This document shows, piece by piece, positions 15,451 to 23,840 of a stretch of DNA of 36,850 nt; position 1 is the stretch's first letter, and every line of letters starts with the position of its first letter. The notes beneath the pieces were generated by a model. That model was not told the origin of the DNA. It ran no database searches and saw only the letters and a program-made list of their open reading frames with translations. The translations under genes and the position numbers were made by a program. Source of the stretch: Flavobacteriales bacterium (GTDB lineage: Bacteria; Bacteroidota; Bacteroidia; Flavobacteriales_D; Crocinitomicaceae); assembly GCA_009885545.1 (NCBI GenBank), contig VFKM01000129.1, positions 1 through 36,850 of the forward strand, read 5' to 3'.

Positions 15451-17100
15451 TTAATTCATTAATGCCTTGGCTGTTTCTAAAGCCGCTTTAGTTATTTGTT
15501 CACCACTCATCAAACGAGCAACTTCTTCAACCTTCTCATTTTCAGCCAATACGTGCACTTTAGAAATCGTTCTGTCACCCAAAATCGATTTTTCAACTTT
15601 CATATGATGTTTTGCTTTTGCAGCTACTTGTGGTAAATGTGAAATTGCAATTAATTGAAAATGATCCCCCATTTTTTGTAAAAGCGAACCGATTTTTTGA
15701 GCTACCTCACCAGAAACACCTGTATCGATTTCATCAAAAAGTACAGTTGGAAGAAGTTTTCTTTCAGAAATCATTTTTTGTAAAGCCAGCATTACGCGAG
15801 ATAATTCACCTCCACTTGCCGCTTTTTCAATTGGGATAGCTTCAACGCCAACATTTGCTGAAAAAAGAATATTTACATCTGTTTTTCCAAATTGATTTAA
15901 TTCATCTCTTAATGATAATTTAAATTCCAATTTGGTTTGTGGCAATTTTAATTCATCCAAACTATTTTGTAATTCACTAGAAATTGACTCTACAGCTTTA
16001 TCGCGGTCATTATGAAGTATAAGTGCATCTTTATGTAAATCTTTATTTAATAAATCCCACTCAATTTCTAGTTTGTTTATTTGATTTTGAGCTACTTCCG
16101 AATCTAATAAATCAAATTCCAGGCTATTTCTATATTGAATTAAATCTTCTTGATTATTGAAGTTATGCTTTTTTAAAACATGTAAATAACGATTAAGAGA
16201 ATCTGTGAGAGCAGCAATTTTACCAGGATTTAATTCTGTAAAATCAATTGAATTATTTGCTTCAGAAGAAATATCTTTTAATTCAATCAAAACAGAATTA
16301 ATGCGTTCATACAGATTATTTAAGTTTCCGTCGACGTTTCTGATTCTCTCGATACTTGTGAGCAATGAACGTATTTGGTCTGTGACTTTATGGTCTCCAT
16401 CAATTACTTCAGAAACTGAAGTAAAAGCACCAATAATTTCTTCACTATTTTCAGCCTTTTTTAAATCCAATTCAATTTCTACAAAATTTGTCTGATCGAG
16501 ATTTAAAATTTCCAATTCTTCTAATTGAAATTTGTTATAATCCTTCTGTTGAAGTGATTTGGCTAAGCTGTTCTTTAAAGTTTCAATTTCGGATTTCTTA
16601 TCGAGGAGTATTTTATATCTTCTCGAGAATTCGTTTCTTGTCGAATTCAAATTTGCCAAGGTATCAACAGTCTCTAATTGATATACCTTACTTTTTAATT
16701 CCAGGGTGTTATATTGAGAATGAATGTTTACCAAAAGACTTGTCAATTCTTTCAATATTGTTAAAGAAACAGGGGTGTCATTGATAAATGCTCTTGATTT
16801 TCCGTTCACATTTATTTCTCTTCTGATAAACGTTTGATTCGCATAATCGAGGTCATTTTCTTTGAAAAAATCTTCGAGAATATATTGACTCAATTCAAAA
16901 TCAGCCTCAACAATTGCTTTGTCTGAACTTGGACCGATCACAGAAAAATCAGCCCGTTCTCCTAAAATCAAATTCAACGCTCCTAATAATATTGATTTTC
17001 CTGAGCCCGTTTCACCAGTAATTACGGTATAACCAGAATTGAAAGATAATTCTAAATGATCAATCAACGCAAAATTTTGTATTCGCAAAGATTTTAGCAT
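15451..17100 (-). CDS. recN: DNA repair protein RecN
   Basis: RecN is an SMC-like ATPase that acts early in double-strand break repair. The Walker A motif GETGSGKS is at 29-36, two long coiled-coil arms fill the middle (~150-370), the ABC signature SGGELS is at 429-434, and Walker B (VLFDEIDTG) ends at ~461, followed by the ISHLPQVA switch. At 549 residues the length is typical. The ATG overlaps the stop of porD by one base (TAATG), so translation is coupled. The gene is complete. Confidence 0.97.
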   Translation of the reverse strand: MLKSLRIQNFALIDHLELSFNSGYTVITGETGSGKSILLGALNLILGERADFSVIGPSSDKAIVEADFELSQYILEDFFKENDLDYANQTFIRREINVNGKSRAFINDTPVSLTILKELTSLLVNIHSQYNTLELKSKVYQLETVDTLANLNSTRNEFSRRYKILLDKKSEIETLKNSLAKSLQQKDYNKFQLEELEILNLDQTNFVEIELDLKKAENSEEIIGAFTSVSEVIDGDHKVTDQIRSLLTSIERIRNVDGNLNNLYERINSVLIELKDISSEANNSIDFTELNPGKIAALTDSLNRYLHVLKKHNFNNQEDLIQYRNSLEFDLLDSEVAQNQINKLEIEWDLLNKDLHKDALILHNDRDKAVESISSELQNSLDELKLPQTKLEFKLSLRDELNQFGKTDVNILFSANVGVEAIPIEKAASGGELSRVMLALQKMISERKLLPTVLFDEIDTGVSGEVAQKIGSLLQKMGDHFQLIAISHLPQVAAKAKHHMKVEKSILGDRTISKVHVLAENEKVEEVARLMSGEQITKAALETAKALMN

Positions 17101-18005
17101 TATTCCAGAATTGCCTGATATTTTGAAGAATTAGCAGGATCTATTTTCTTTAACAACGCTACTACATCCGTTTTTTCTTTCAGTTCAGCATCGTTATATA
17201 GGTTTTTTAGCTCTTCTAACTTTGCTTGAACGAAGTTCAAAACATTAATTGAATTTGGACGTGTGGCAATAACTTTAGTTAATTTATTCAACGATTCATA
17301 CATAGATTTTCGAGCAGCAACTTTATCGTCATATAATTCATCAATTCCTTTTCTGTGGTACTCATAATTACATTCTCTCAAAGGCTCAAATAATTGATGT
17401 AAAATATTATCAACTAAATAGAAGCGATTTCTTTTTCCTTGTTCGTTTGACTTCCATCCCGGAGCATTAGAAGATTGGGCATTTGAAACAATAGACTGGG
17501 CTTCGTTAAAATATGGAGTTCCACCTTTTAAACCAAAAGAATCATAATCCGTCCCTATAATGAAGTATGCATAAAAAGCCAAAATTGAAGTTAGATTATC
17601 TCTATATTGATTTGGAGCGTAAATTAATACTGCGTTTCTAGAGTAAGCAAAACTGATATCATCATCTTGGAAATTAAAAACGGTCGTATTATAAGATGAA
17701 CTAAATGCTGGTCTCGAAGATTGTATCTGTATTGATCCAGCATAGGTTCCCGATGAAGGTATTGAATTAATTTGAAGCTGGATATTACAATTGATTCGTT
17801 CCTCAACTTTGAACTTATCTTTCGTCCATTGAGTAGTATTCATCATGTCATAAATTGTTTGCTTCAATTGCTCAAAAATTTCTTTTTCAACACTTGTCAC
17901 CTCTAAACGAGCATCCGTAATAATACTCACTTGACAATTTAATTCTTGTGCTTTGAATGATGGTGTTAAAGCAACAAAAAGTAAGAAAGAAAAAATATTT
18001 TTCAT
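17100..18005 (-). CDS. porD: DUF4835 protein, type IX secretion system protein PorD
   Basis: A 301-residue periplasmic or outer-membrane-associated protein with a cleavable signal (MKNIFSFLLFVALTPSFKAQ). The mature start (ELNCQVSIITDARLEVTSVE) and the stretch YFIIGTDYDSFGLKGGTPYF are typical of DUF4835. This family is named PorD in Porphyromonas, where it belongs to the set of genes needed for type IX secretion; its exact role is not clear. The gene lies between coaBC (ATGA overlap) and recN (TAATG overlap), an order conserved in Flavobacteria. Confidence 0.88.
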   Translation of the reverse strand: MKNIFSFLLFVALTPSFKAQELNCQVSIITDARLEVTSVEKEIFEQLKQTIYDMMNTTQWTKDKFKVEERINCNIQLQINSIPSSGTYAGSIQIQSSRPAFSSSYNTTVFNFQDDDISFAYSRNAVLIYAPNQYRDNLTSILAFYAYFIIGTDYDSFGLKGGTPYFNEAQSIVSNAQSSNAPGWKSNEQGKRNRFYLVDNILHQLFEPLRECNYEYHRKGIDELYDDKVAARKSMYESLNKLTKVIATRPNSINVLNFVQAKLEELKNLYNDAELKEKTDVVALLKKIDPANSSKYQAILE

Positions 18006-19207
18006 TTTTTGAGATTGATCAAATATTCAACAATATCCTGCGCCACTTCTGACTTAGACTTTAACTCAAAATTAGTTAAATTATTGTGATTGTCCAATAG
18101 AGTTATTTTATTAGTATCACCCGCAAAACCAGCACCTTTATCCGACAAATTATTCATAACAATTAAATCCAAATTTTTTCTTTTCAACTTGGACTCACCA
18201 TTTGCTAGCATATCATTTGTTTCTAAAGCAAATCCAACTAATATTTGTGATTCTTTTTTAACAGAACCTGCCCAGGCTAAAACATCTGGATTCTTCACTA
18301 ATTCGATTACTAGATTATCCTCTGACTTTTTAATCTTCTCATTAACAACATTCTTTGGTCGATAATCAGCTACGGCAGCAGAGAAAATTCCAATATCCAT
18401 TTTCCCCCATACTAATTGAACCGCATCTAACATTTCGACAGCTGTGGTAATTGAAACAACTTTCAGATTCTTATGCTTCAAGTCGAGATTGATTGGTCCA
18501 CAAATTAATGTGACATTCCCCCCTAGGTTTAGGCATTTTTTTGCTAGTTCTAAACCCATTTTGCCAGATGAATGGTTTCCAATAAATCTTACTGGATCAA
18601 GCGCTTCATAAGTTGGCCCCGCAGTAATTAAAATTTCTTTACCAGCAAGGCTTTTTGTCGGTGATAGCGTTGAAAAATAGTTTTGAATAGCCAAAACAAT
18701 TGTTTCTGGTTCAGCCATTCTACCCTCACCTTCTAAACCACTAGCAAGTTCGCCATTTTCAGCAGGAATAATAATTACCCCATCCTTTTTAAGTTGTTCA
18801 ATATTTCGCTTAGTTGTTGGATGAGCATACATATCCAAGTCCATTGCCGGGGCAACTATGACAGGAGATTTCATTGATAAATACGTTGCTAAAACGAGGT
18901 TATCACATTCGCCATGTGCCATTTTAGCAAGAGAATTTGCTGTTAATGGAGCAACAACAAAGAGATCTGCCCATAAACCATATTCTACATGATTTGTCCA
19001 AACACCGGTCTTTTTGTTCCAGAACTCAATTCCTACTGGATTTCCAGAAAGTGTTGCAAGAACTAGGGGACTTATAAAATCACAAGAGGCAGGAGTCATT
19101 ATACATTTGACTTCTGCCCCTAATTTCTTTAATATACGAACAAGGAATGCGATTTTGTATGCTGCAATTCCTCCGGTTATACCAAGAAGGATGCGTTTCC
19201 CTTGCAT
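18002..19207 (-). CDS. coaBC: Bifunctional phosphopantothenoylcysteine decarboxylase / phosphopantothenate-cysteine ligase
   Basis: CoaBC carries out two steps of coenzyme A synthesis. Residues 1-~180 are the flavin-dependent decarboxylase (ITGGIAAYK at 10-18, catalytic H73, APAMDLDMY at 119-127). From ~185 to the end is the ligase (LITAGPTYEALDPVRFIGNH, SSGKMG, FSAAVADYRP, KKSEDN, LVGFALET). Two decarboxylase residues deviate from the E. coli pattern: the Asn of the PxMNxxMW motif is Asp (D123), and the active-site lid Cys is replaced in ELASGLEGEGRM (S156). I recall other Bacteroidota enzymes having the same changes, so this is probably a lineage feature. The gene follows rpoZ by four bases and overlaps porD by ATGA. 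Confidence 0.96.
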   Translation of the reverse strand: MQGKRILLGITGGIAAYKIAFLVRILKKLGAEVKCIMTPASCDFISPLVLATLSGNPVGIEFWNKKTGVWTNHVEYGLWADLFVVAPLTANSLAKMAHGECDNLVLATYLSMKSPVIVAPAMDLDMYAHPTTKRNIEQLKKDGVIIIPAENGELASGLEGEGRMAEPETIVLAIQNYFSTLSPTKSLAGKEILITAGPTYEALDPVRFIGNHSSGKMGLELAKKCLNLGGNVTLICGPINLDLKHKNLKVVSITTAVEMLDAVQLVWGKMDIGIFSAAVADYRPKNVVNEKIKKSEDNLVIELVKNPDVLAWAGSVKKESQILVGFALETNDMLANGESKLKRKNLDLIVMNNLSDKGAGFAGDTNKITLLDNHNNLTNFELKSKSEVAQDIVEYLINLKK

Positions 19208-19211
19208 GTTT

Positions 19212-19532
19212 TTATTTTTCTTCTGGCATTCTTACGAACATCTTATCTTCCAATAATTCTTGCATTGCCATAGCCACTGGCTTAGGTAATTTCTCATAGA
19301 ACTTTGAAATTTCAATTTGCTCACGATTTTCAAAAATTTCTTCTAAATTATCTGTAGTAGAAGCAAACTCTTGTAATTTTTGTGTCAATTCTTCTTTCAA
19401 TTCAACACTAATTTGATTTGATCGTTTTGACATAGCTACAATTGACTCGTAGATGTTCGCCGTATTTTTTTCCATTTCAACTGTATCTCTTGTTACTGTT
19501 GAACGTTCTGCTGTACTGTTTTTAAAATTCAT
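19212..19532 (-). CDS. rpoZ: DNA-directed RNA polymerase subunit omega (Bacteroidota type)
   Basis: This 106-residue protein shows the Rpb6/omega core TANIYESIVAMSKRSNQISVELKEEL (residues ~24-50), whose helices clamp the beta-prime subunit and help assembly of RNA polymerase. The C-terminal tail (FYEKLPKPVAMAMQELLEDK) is specific to the longer Bacteroidota form. It lies 6 bases after bamD and 4 bases before coaBC, the usual gene order in this phylum. Confidence 0.93.
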   Translation of the reverse strand: MNFKNSTAERSTVTRDTVEMEKNTANIYESIVAMSKRSNQISVELKEELTQKLQEFASTTDNLEEIFENREQIEISKFYEKLPKPVAMAMQELLEDKMFVRMPEEK

Positions 19533-19538
19533 TTTAAT

Positions 19539-20348
19539 TTATTTTCCGTAATTAAAATTTTGAAGCTCCACATTCATTTCATCGCTGATGTCATTGACTT
19601 CCTTTTTGTAAATTGAATTGGGAAATTCGATGACAAAAGTACGATATCTTTCAATAGTTTCCTCAATTCTTTCTCTTTTTTTATTCTCGATGCTGTTCAC
19701 TGCAAGAAAACGTGAATTTTTTATTAAAATGTAAAACACTTCCTCTTTATAAATTGAACGAGGATAATCTTCCATAAAAGTTATCGACGTTGTTGCGGCT
19801 GCTCTGTAATTTTGAGTTTTCGAATACAATTTAACAGCGTCATATTCCTTGCTTTCTAATTTAAATCTTAATTTATCCATTATCTGATTACAAGAATCAA
19901 CCAAATTTGATGTAGGATATTTATCAATAAATTGTTGCAAATTATTAATTGCTAACTCTGTTTCTACCTGATCAAGAGACATTTCTGGCGAATTATTTAC
20001 GGAGCACATTGCAGATAAAAACAAGCATTCTTGTGCTTTTGGACTAAATGGAAATCTTTGAGTAAAAGCCCCTAAATAATAGCCAGCCATGTAATAATCA
20101 TTTTCCTCGTAGTAAGCTTTACCTATTCTAAAATAAGACAATTCACCTTCTCCAGTTTTAGGCATTCGCTGGTACACTTGCTCATAAAGCGTTACAGAAC
20201 GCATAAATTCATTCTTTGTGAAAAGCTCATTTGCCATTTCAAATTTTCGCACGTAATCATCGCCTTTAACAACTTTGTTGTAATCAGCGCAAGAACTTAA
20301 AATCAAGTGACAGAAAGAAATGATTAATATGTTTTTAAATAATGTCAT
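19539..20348 (-). CDS. bamD: Outer membrane assembly lipoprotein BamD
   Basis: BamD is the TPR lipoprotein of the BAM complex that inserts beta-barrel proteins in the outer membrane. The 269-residue sequence has a lipobox ending at C20 (LILSSC), then DYNKVVKGDDYVRKFEMANE and a series of helical TPR-like pairs (SVTLYEQVYQRMPKTGEGEL; YYMAGYYLGAFTQRFPFSPK; AINNLQQFIDKYPTSNLVDS). Spacing and length fit the family. It is the first gene of the six-gene operon ending at the GSCFA gene. Confidence 0.92.
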   Translation of the reverse strand: MTLFKNILIISFCHLILSSCADYNKVVKGDDYVRKFEMANELFTKNEFMRSVTLYEQVYQRMPKTGEGELSYFRIGKAYYEENDYYMAGYYLGAFTQRFPFSPKAQECLFLSAMCSVNNSPEMSLDQVETELAINNLQQFIDKYPTSNLVDSCNQIMDKLRFKLESKEYDAVKLYSKTQNYRAAATTSITFMEDYPRSIYKEEVFYILIKNSRFLAVNSIENKKRERIEETIERYRTFVIEFPNSIYKKEVNDISDEMNVELQNFNYGK

Positions 20349-20384
20349 TCTTATAATTGTTTTTTTTAGCTGCTAAGTCGGAAT

Positions 20385-21332
20385 TCATTTCACACGTAAA
20401 CTTCTTCCTATTTGCAATGTTGTCGTTGGTCTTATGCCATTTAATTGGCAAATTTTTGATATTGAAGTGTTATTTCTTGAAGCAATGTTTGATAAAGTGT
20501 CTCCAGATTTTACTTTATGGTATTTTTTCTGTGCAATTGGAACGCCTTGAACAGGGCTTTCTCCTTCATCCAATGTATCTGTTGGCTTAGCTCCTGGTCT
20601 GAATAATCCTTTATGAACAAATAAGTTTTCATCTTTACACACTTTTTTTTCAAAATCAATCACTTCTTCAGGATTAATCGAAGCATCGTAAAAACGCACT
20701 TCAAAATGTAAATGAGAACCAAATGAATGTCCCGTATTACCACCTAATCCAATAATATCTCCTGCTTTCACATCTTGATCTGGAACAACTAACAACCTGC
20801 TCAAATGGGCATAAAAAGTTTCTAAACCGTTGTAATGTCTCACGATTACCAAATTTCCAAAACCTCCATCATTATATTTAGAATATCTCACCTTTCCAGA
20901 CCAACAACTTCTTACTGTATCACCGGTTTCTAAATCTAAATCTATACCACTGTGGTGTTTACCGTTTCTATAACCATATCTAGAAGTAACAATGCCGTCA
21001 ACCGGCGAAACATATTCGCTATGTACATCTTCTAATACACATAACCATAGCGTGTCTTTTAATCGAGAAAGATCATTTTTTCGAGCAGAGGTGTAACAGG
21101 TATTATTATCCCAAGTTTGCACATAATTGAGTGTTGAATCCTTCGTAAGTATGGAATACATGCGTGGATTTAAAATGCCATCAAATCCTTTATCTTTTTC
21201 GTATTCCCAAGTTCTATTAGCGTAAATAAACATGCGTCCATTAGAAGTCTCAACAGTATCGATAATTTTCTGAGCACGTGTTGGAAAAATAGCAACAAAA
21301 AAGAAAAAAATGGAGAATAACTTTTTTATCAT
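20385..21332 (-). CDS. M23 family metallopeptidase with C-terminal LysM domain
   Basis: ATG 21332 gives 315 residues beginning with a signal peptide (IKKLFSIFFFFVAIFPTRAQ); an upstream TTG in frame is less likely. The peptidase core shows the zinc site HSGID (H127, D131), H176 in FYAHL, and SHLHFEV (H207, H209), as in lysostaphin/LytM endopeptidases that cut peptidoglycan cross-links. All metal and catalytic His/Asp are kept, so it should be active. A single LysM motif (YHKVKSGDTLSNIASRNNTS) at the C-terminus binds the glycan. It is a periplasmic cell-wall remodelling enzyme. A possible -7 box lies 60 bases upstream. Confidence 0.93.
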   Translation of the reverse strand: MIKKLFSIFFFFVAIFPTRAQKIIDTVETSNGRMFIYANRTWEYEKDKGFDGILNPRMYSILTKDSTLNYVQTWDNNTCYTSARKNDLSRLKDTLWLCVLEDVHSEYVSPVDGIVTSRYGYRNGKHHSGIDLDLETGDTVRSCWSGKVRYSKYNDGGFGNLVIVRHYNGLETFYAHLSRLLVVPDQDVKAGDIIGLGGNTGHSFGSHLHFEVRFYDASINPEEVIDFEKKVCKDENLFVHKGLFRPGAKPTDTLDEGESPVQGVPIAQKKYHKVKSGDTLSNIASRNNTSISKICQLNGIRPTTTLQIGRSLRVK

Positions 21333-21391
21333 AACAAAAATTTTCGTGATGTTTTCAATCAAAACACCCTTATTTATCTAGTTTTACACCC

Positions 21392-21399
21392 CAAATATA
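21392..21399 (-). promoter_or_regulatory. Putative -7 promoter box of the M23 peptidase gene
   Basis: The minus strand reads TATATTTG, identical to the -7 box of the dehydrogenase promoter at 2835-2842. No standard -33 TTG is clear. Confidence 0.35.
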
Positions 21400-21412
21400 A
21401 GAAAAACAATGC

Positions 21413-22243
21413 TTATTTAACCACATCCATGACTAAGACATTGTAAAAGACACTTTCGTTTGACTTCACAAAATCCAAATATCCTTCGTTACCATAGGCT
21501 TCTGAAGGAGGTACGACAATGTATAATCTATCCGACTTTTTAGCATTAATTAACGCTTTTCTTAAGCCTGGAACAAGTCCATGATCAGCTAAACGATACG
21601 TAAACGGTCTATTTGTTCTAAAGGTATTTGAAAACATTGCGTTTGTAGGAGTACTTGCCATTCCATGAAAAACTATACTTGTTTTGTCATTGAATTTCAA
21701 CTTATTATCTTTATTCTCTTCAAGTATCCATACTTTAGTGCCATCAACAATTCTATCTGGATTTTTTTTATTTAAAATTCTAATATACAACAAATTATCA
21801 GCATTCGGAGGAATTAACCCTTCAACTCCTTTGCTTCCTCTGGCTAATTTACTTGGAATTAACACTCTTGCAAAATCACCTACTTTCATTTCTCTTAAAG
21901 CAATTTCCCAACCGGGTGTTTGAAGTCCAAATCCAACCAAAAAAGGCAAGGACTCTTTATTCAATAAATGATTTCCATCTACTACAGAACCATTTTTAAT
22001 TTTCACCTTATAGTCAATAGAAACTAAATCTCCTTCAGCTAAAAACTCTCCTTTTCCTTGCTCATACCATTGAATAGATATGCCATTGGCAAGTTTCTTA
22101 GCAGCAATTACTTTATGTTCTCGATCTAGAATGTTATTCTTATTTGTTCCCCTTTTTTCAACAGGATTATCATTTTTTTTCACTCCTGAAATATCACACG
22201 AAGCCAATAATAATGAGAAATAAATTACACTTTTTAATTTCAT
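21413..22243 (-). CDS. Lipoprotein with two FKBP-type peptidyl-prolyl isomerase domains
   Basis: A 276-residue lipoprotein (signal ending LLLASC, lipid C16). The first FKBP-like domain (~55-155) has GDLVSIDYKVKIKNGSVVDG, FLVGFGLQTPGWEIALREMK and VGDFARVLIPSKLARGSKG. The second (~165-275) is weaker but keeps VPGLRKALINAKKSDRLYIV, the VPPSEAYGNEGY strand and the hydrophobic end. FKBP enzymes catalyse proline cis/trans isomerisation and help fold secreted proteins. The aromatic pocket of the second domain is poorly kept, so it may be a chaperone or dimer module. It starts in an ATGA overlap with the upstream FKBP gene. Confidence 0.85.
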   Translation of the reverse strand: MKLKSVIYFSLLLASCDISGVKKNDNPVEKRGTNKNNILDREHKVIAAKKLANGISIQWYEQGKGEFLAEGDLVSIDYKVKIKNGSVVDGNHLLNKESLPFLVGFGLQTPGWEIALREMKVGDFARVLIPSKLARGSKGVEGLIPPNADNLLYIRILNKKNPDRIVDGTKVWILEENKDNKLKFNDKTSIVFHGMASTPTNAMFSNTFRTNRPFTYRLADHGLVPGLRKALINAKKSDRLYIVVPPSEAYGNEGYLDFVKSNESVFYNVLVMDVVK

Positions 22244-22758
22244 TCTTTTAATCCAATTAAATGTATATCAACTAAAATGATTGTCAAAGGTGGGATTTTA
22301 TCTAAATCACCAACTAATCCATGCGCCAAATGACTTGGGATAATCATTTTGACATGGTCCCCTATTCTCATTTTCTTAATCCCTTCTTGAACGCCAGTTT
22401 CAATATCGCTTTTATCAATTATAAACTCTTGGTATTCGTCTTTTTCAGTCTTATAACATTCTGTTCCATCAAGCAAGGAAACGGCCATTTCAACTTCTGC
22501 AATCAAACCAACTTGTGCATAATCACCAGTTCCTTTTTTTATATATACATATTGAAGTCCGGAACCAGTTTTTACCATATCCCAATCCTTATGTTGTTCT
22601 AAAAAAAGGCTAATCGCGATTTCTTGTTCTAACGCTAAATCTTTATTGAATTGCAATGATTTTTCCTTATCCCAATCTATTTCCTTTGGCAATTTCTCTG
22701 TGGAATCACCACAAGAGCCAAAAACAATTAAAGATATGAGTATAAACGCTTTTTTCAT
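22240..22758 (-). CDS. FKBP-type peptidyl-prolyl isomerase lipoprotein, GldI-like
   Basis: A 172-residue lipoprotein (IVFGSC, lipid C16) with one FKBP domain: VGLIAEVEMAVSLLDGTECY, TGVQEGIKKMRIGDHVKMII, PSHLAHGLVGDLDKIPPLTI. The DLD-IP-PL ending resembles GldI, the FKBP lipoprotein needed for gliding in Flavobacterium, but the identity cannot be fixed by eye. It is overlapped on both sides (TAATG with nrnA, ATGA with the next FKBP gene), so the three are one translation unit. It probably helps fold outer-membrane or T9SS cargo proteins. Confidence 0.82.
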   Translation of the reverse strand: MKKAFILISLIVFGSCGDSTEKLPKEIDWDKEKSLQFNKDLALEQEIAISLFLEQHKDWDMVKTGSGLQYVYIKKGTGDYAQVGLIAEVEMAVSLLDGTECYKTEKDEYQEFIIDKSDIETGVQEGIKKMRIGDHVKMIIPSHLAHGLVGDLDKIPPLTIILVDIHLIGLKE

Positions 22759-23753
22759 TAGATGTATTTCGGTAACAACGATTTAAATTGATTAATAGTT
22801 TCTTGAATTGGTTTAAAACTAATTCCGCCAGCAGCATATTTATGACCTCCACCTTCAAAATTTTCGCCTGCTAATAAGTTGACATAGTAATCCCCCTTCG
22901 AACGAAAAGAAATTTTCACTTGTCCATCTTTTTCACTAAAAAAAGCAGCAATTTGAATTCCTTCAATGGAAAGAGCCACATTTACAAGTCCATCTGTGTC
23001 TCCTTTTTGGTAATTATACTTATTCAATTCCTCTTCCGTCACCGACATTATCGCCACTGGAAAATCTTTCAATAATTCTAATTTCTCACTGATTACAAAA
23101 CCACGTAACTGCAAACGGTCCACTGTATTTGTGTCCATCACTTTTTCGTGAATTTCATGATGCTTAATTCCTGTGCGAATTAATTGGGCAAGGATATCAT
23201 GTGTTCTTGCTTGAACTGAAGAAAACCGAAAAGAGCCAGTATCAGTCATTATTCCTAAATAGATTGGAATTCCAATATTCTCATTCAATAAGTTCACATT
23301 TCCAGATTGATCTATCAATTCAAAAATCAATTGTGACGTAGAACAAACTGCGGTTTCTGAAACGACTATATCACAAAAATCAGATGGATTCATATGATGA
23401 TCAATCATTACTTTTTTTGCTTTCGAAGCAATTAACAATGGCTCTATATCTTTTCCTACTCTATCAGCTGAATTATAATCTAAACAAAAGATCAAATCAG
23501 CATTTTGAAATAATTCTATTGTCTTTTCCGAATTATTCTCAAACAAAACAATATTCTGTGCACCTGGAACCCAATTAATATAATCTGCCGCTTTATCAGC
23601 ATGGCATACGACTGGATTTTTGCCTAAAGCGATGATAAAATGATACAAAGCCAAAGAGCTTCCAATAGAGTCCCCATCGGGAGACTTATGAGAAGAAATT
23701 AAAATATTCTCTGATTTTTTTATTAATTCAACTATCGCTTGGTATTTTTCCAT
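22758..23753 (-). CDS. nrnA: DHH/DHHA1 phosphoesterase, oligoribonuclease/pAp phosphatase NrnA-like
   Basis: A 331-residue DHH-family enzyme. Motif I is in SHKSPDGDSIGSS (D26, D28), the next metal residue is in LDYNSADRVG (D92), the DHH triad is at 118-120 (MIDHHMNP), and the DHHA1 glycine-rich substrate loop is GGGHKYAAGG near the C-terminus. NrnA degrades nano-RNAs of 2-5 nt and removes the 3'-phosphate of pAp. All metal-binding residues are kept. It heads the nrnA-FKBP-FKBP unit. Confidence 0.92.
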   Translation of the reverse strand: MEKYQAIVELIKKSENILISSHKSPDGDSIGSSLALYHFIIALGKNPVVCHADKAADYINWVPGAQNIVLFENNSEKTIELFQNADLIFCLDYNSADRVGKDIEPLLIASKAKKVMIDHHMNPSDFCDIVVSETAVCSTSQLIFELIDQSGNVNLLNENIGIPIYLGIMTDTGSFRFSSVQARTHDILAQLIRTGIKHHEIHEKVMDTNTVDRLQLRGFVISEKLELLKDFPVAIMSVTEEELNKYNYQKGDTDGLVNVALSIEGIQIAAFFSEKDGQVKISFRSKGDYYVNLLAGENFEGGGHKYAAGGISFKPIQETINQFKSLLPKYI

Positions 23754-23802
23754 TGAGGATATAAATTCGTTTTGTTTTAAATGTTACACGTTATAAAAAA
23801 GG

Positions 23803-23836
23803 AAAAAGGTCCTTCGACAGGCTCAGGAACCTTTTA
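23803..23836 (-). terminator. dapA terminator carrying a REP-like palindrome core
   Basis: Arms AAAAGGTTCC and GGACCTTTT (minus strand) pair with a one-base bulge and run into Ts. The loop region holds CCTGAGCCTGTCGAAGG on the minus strand, a sequence that resembles short interspersed palindromes found between genes in many bacteria. Confidence 0.7.
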
Positions 23837-23840
23837 TCTT

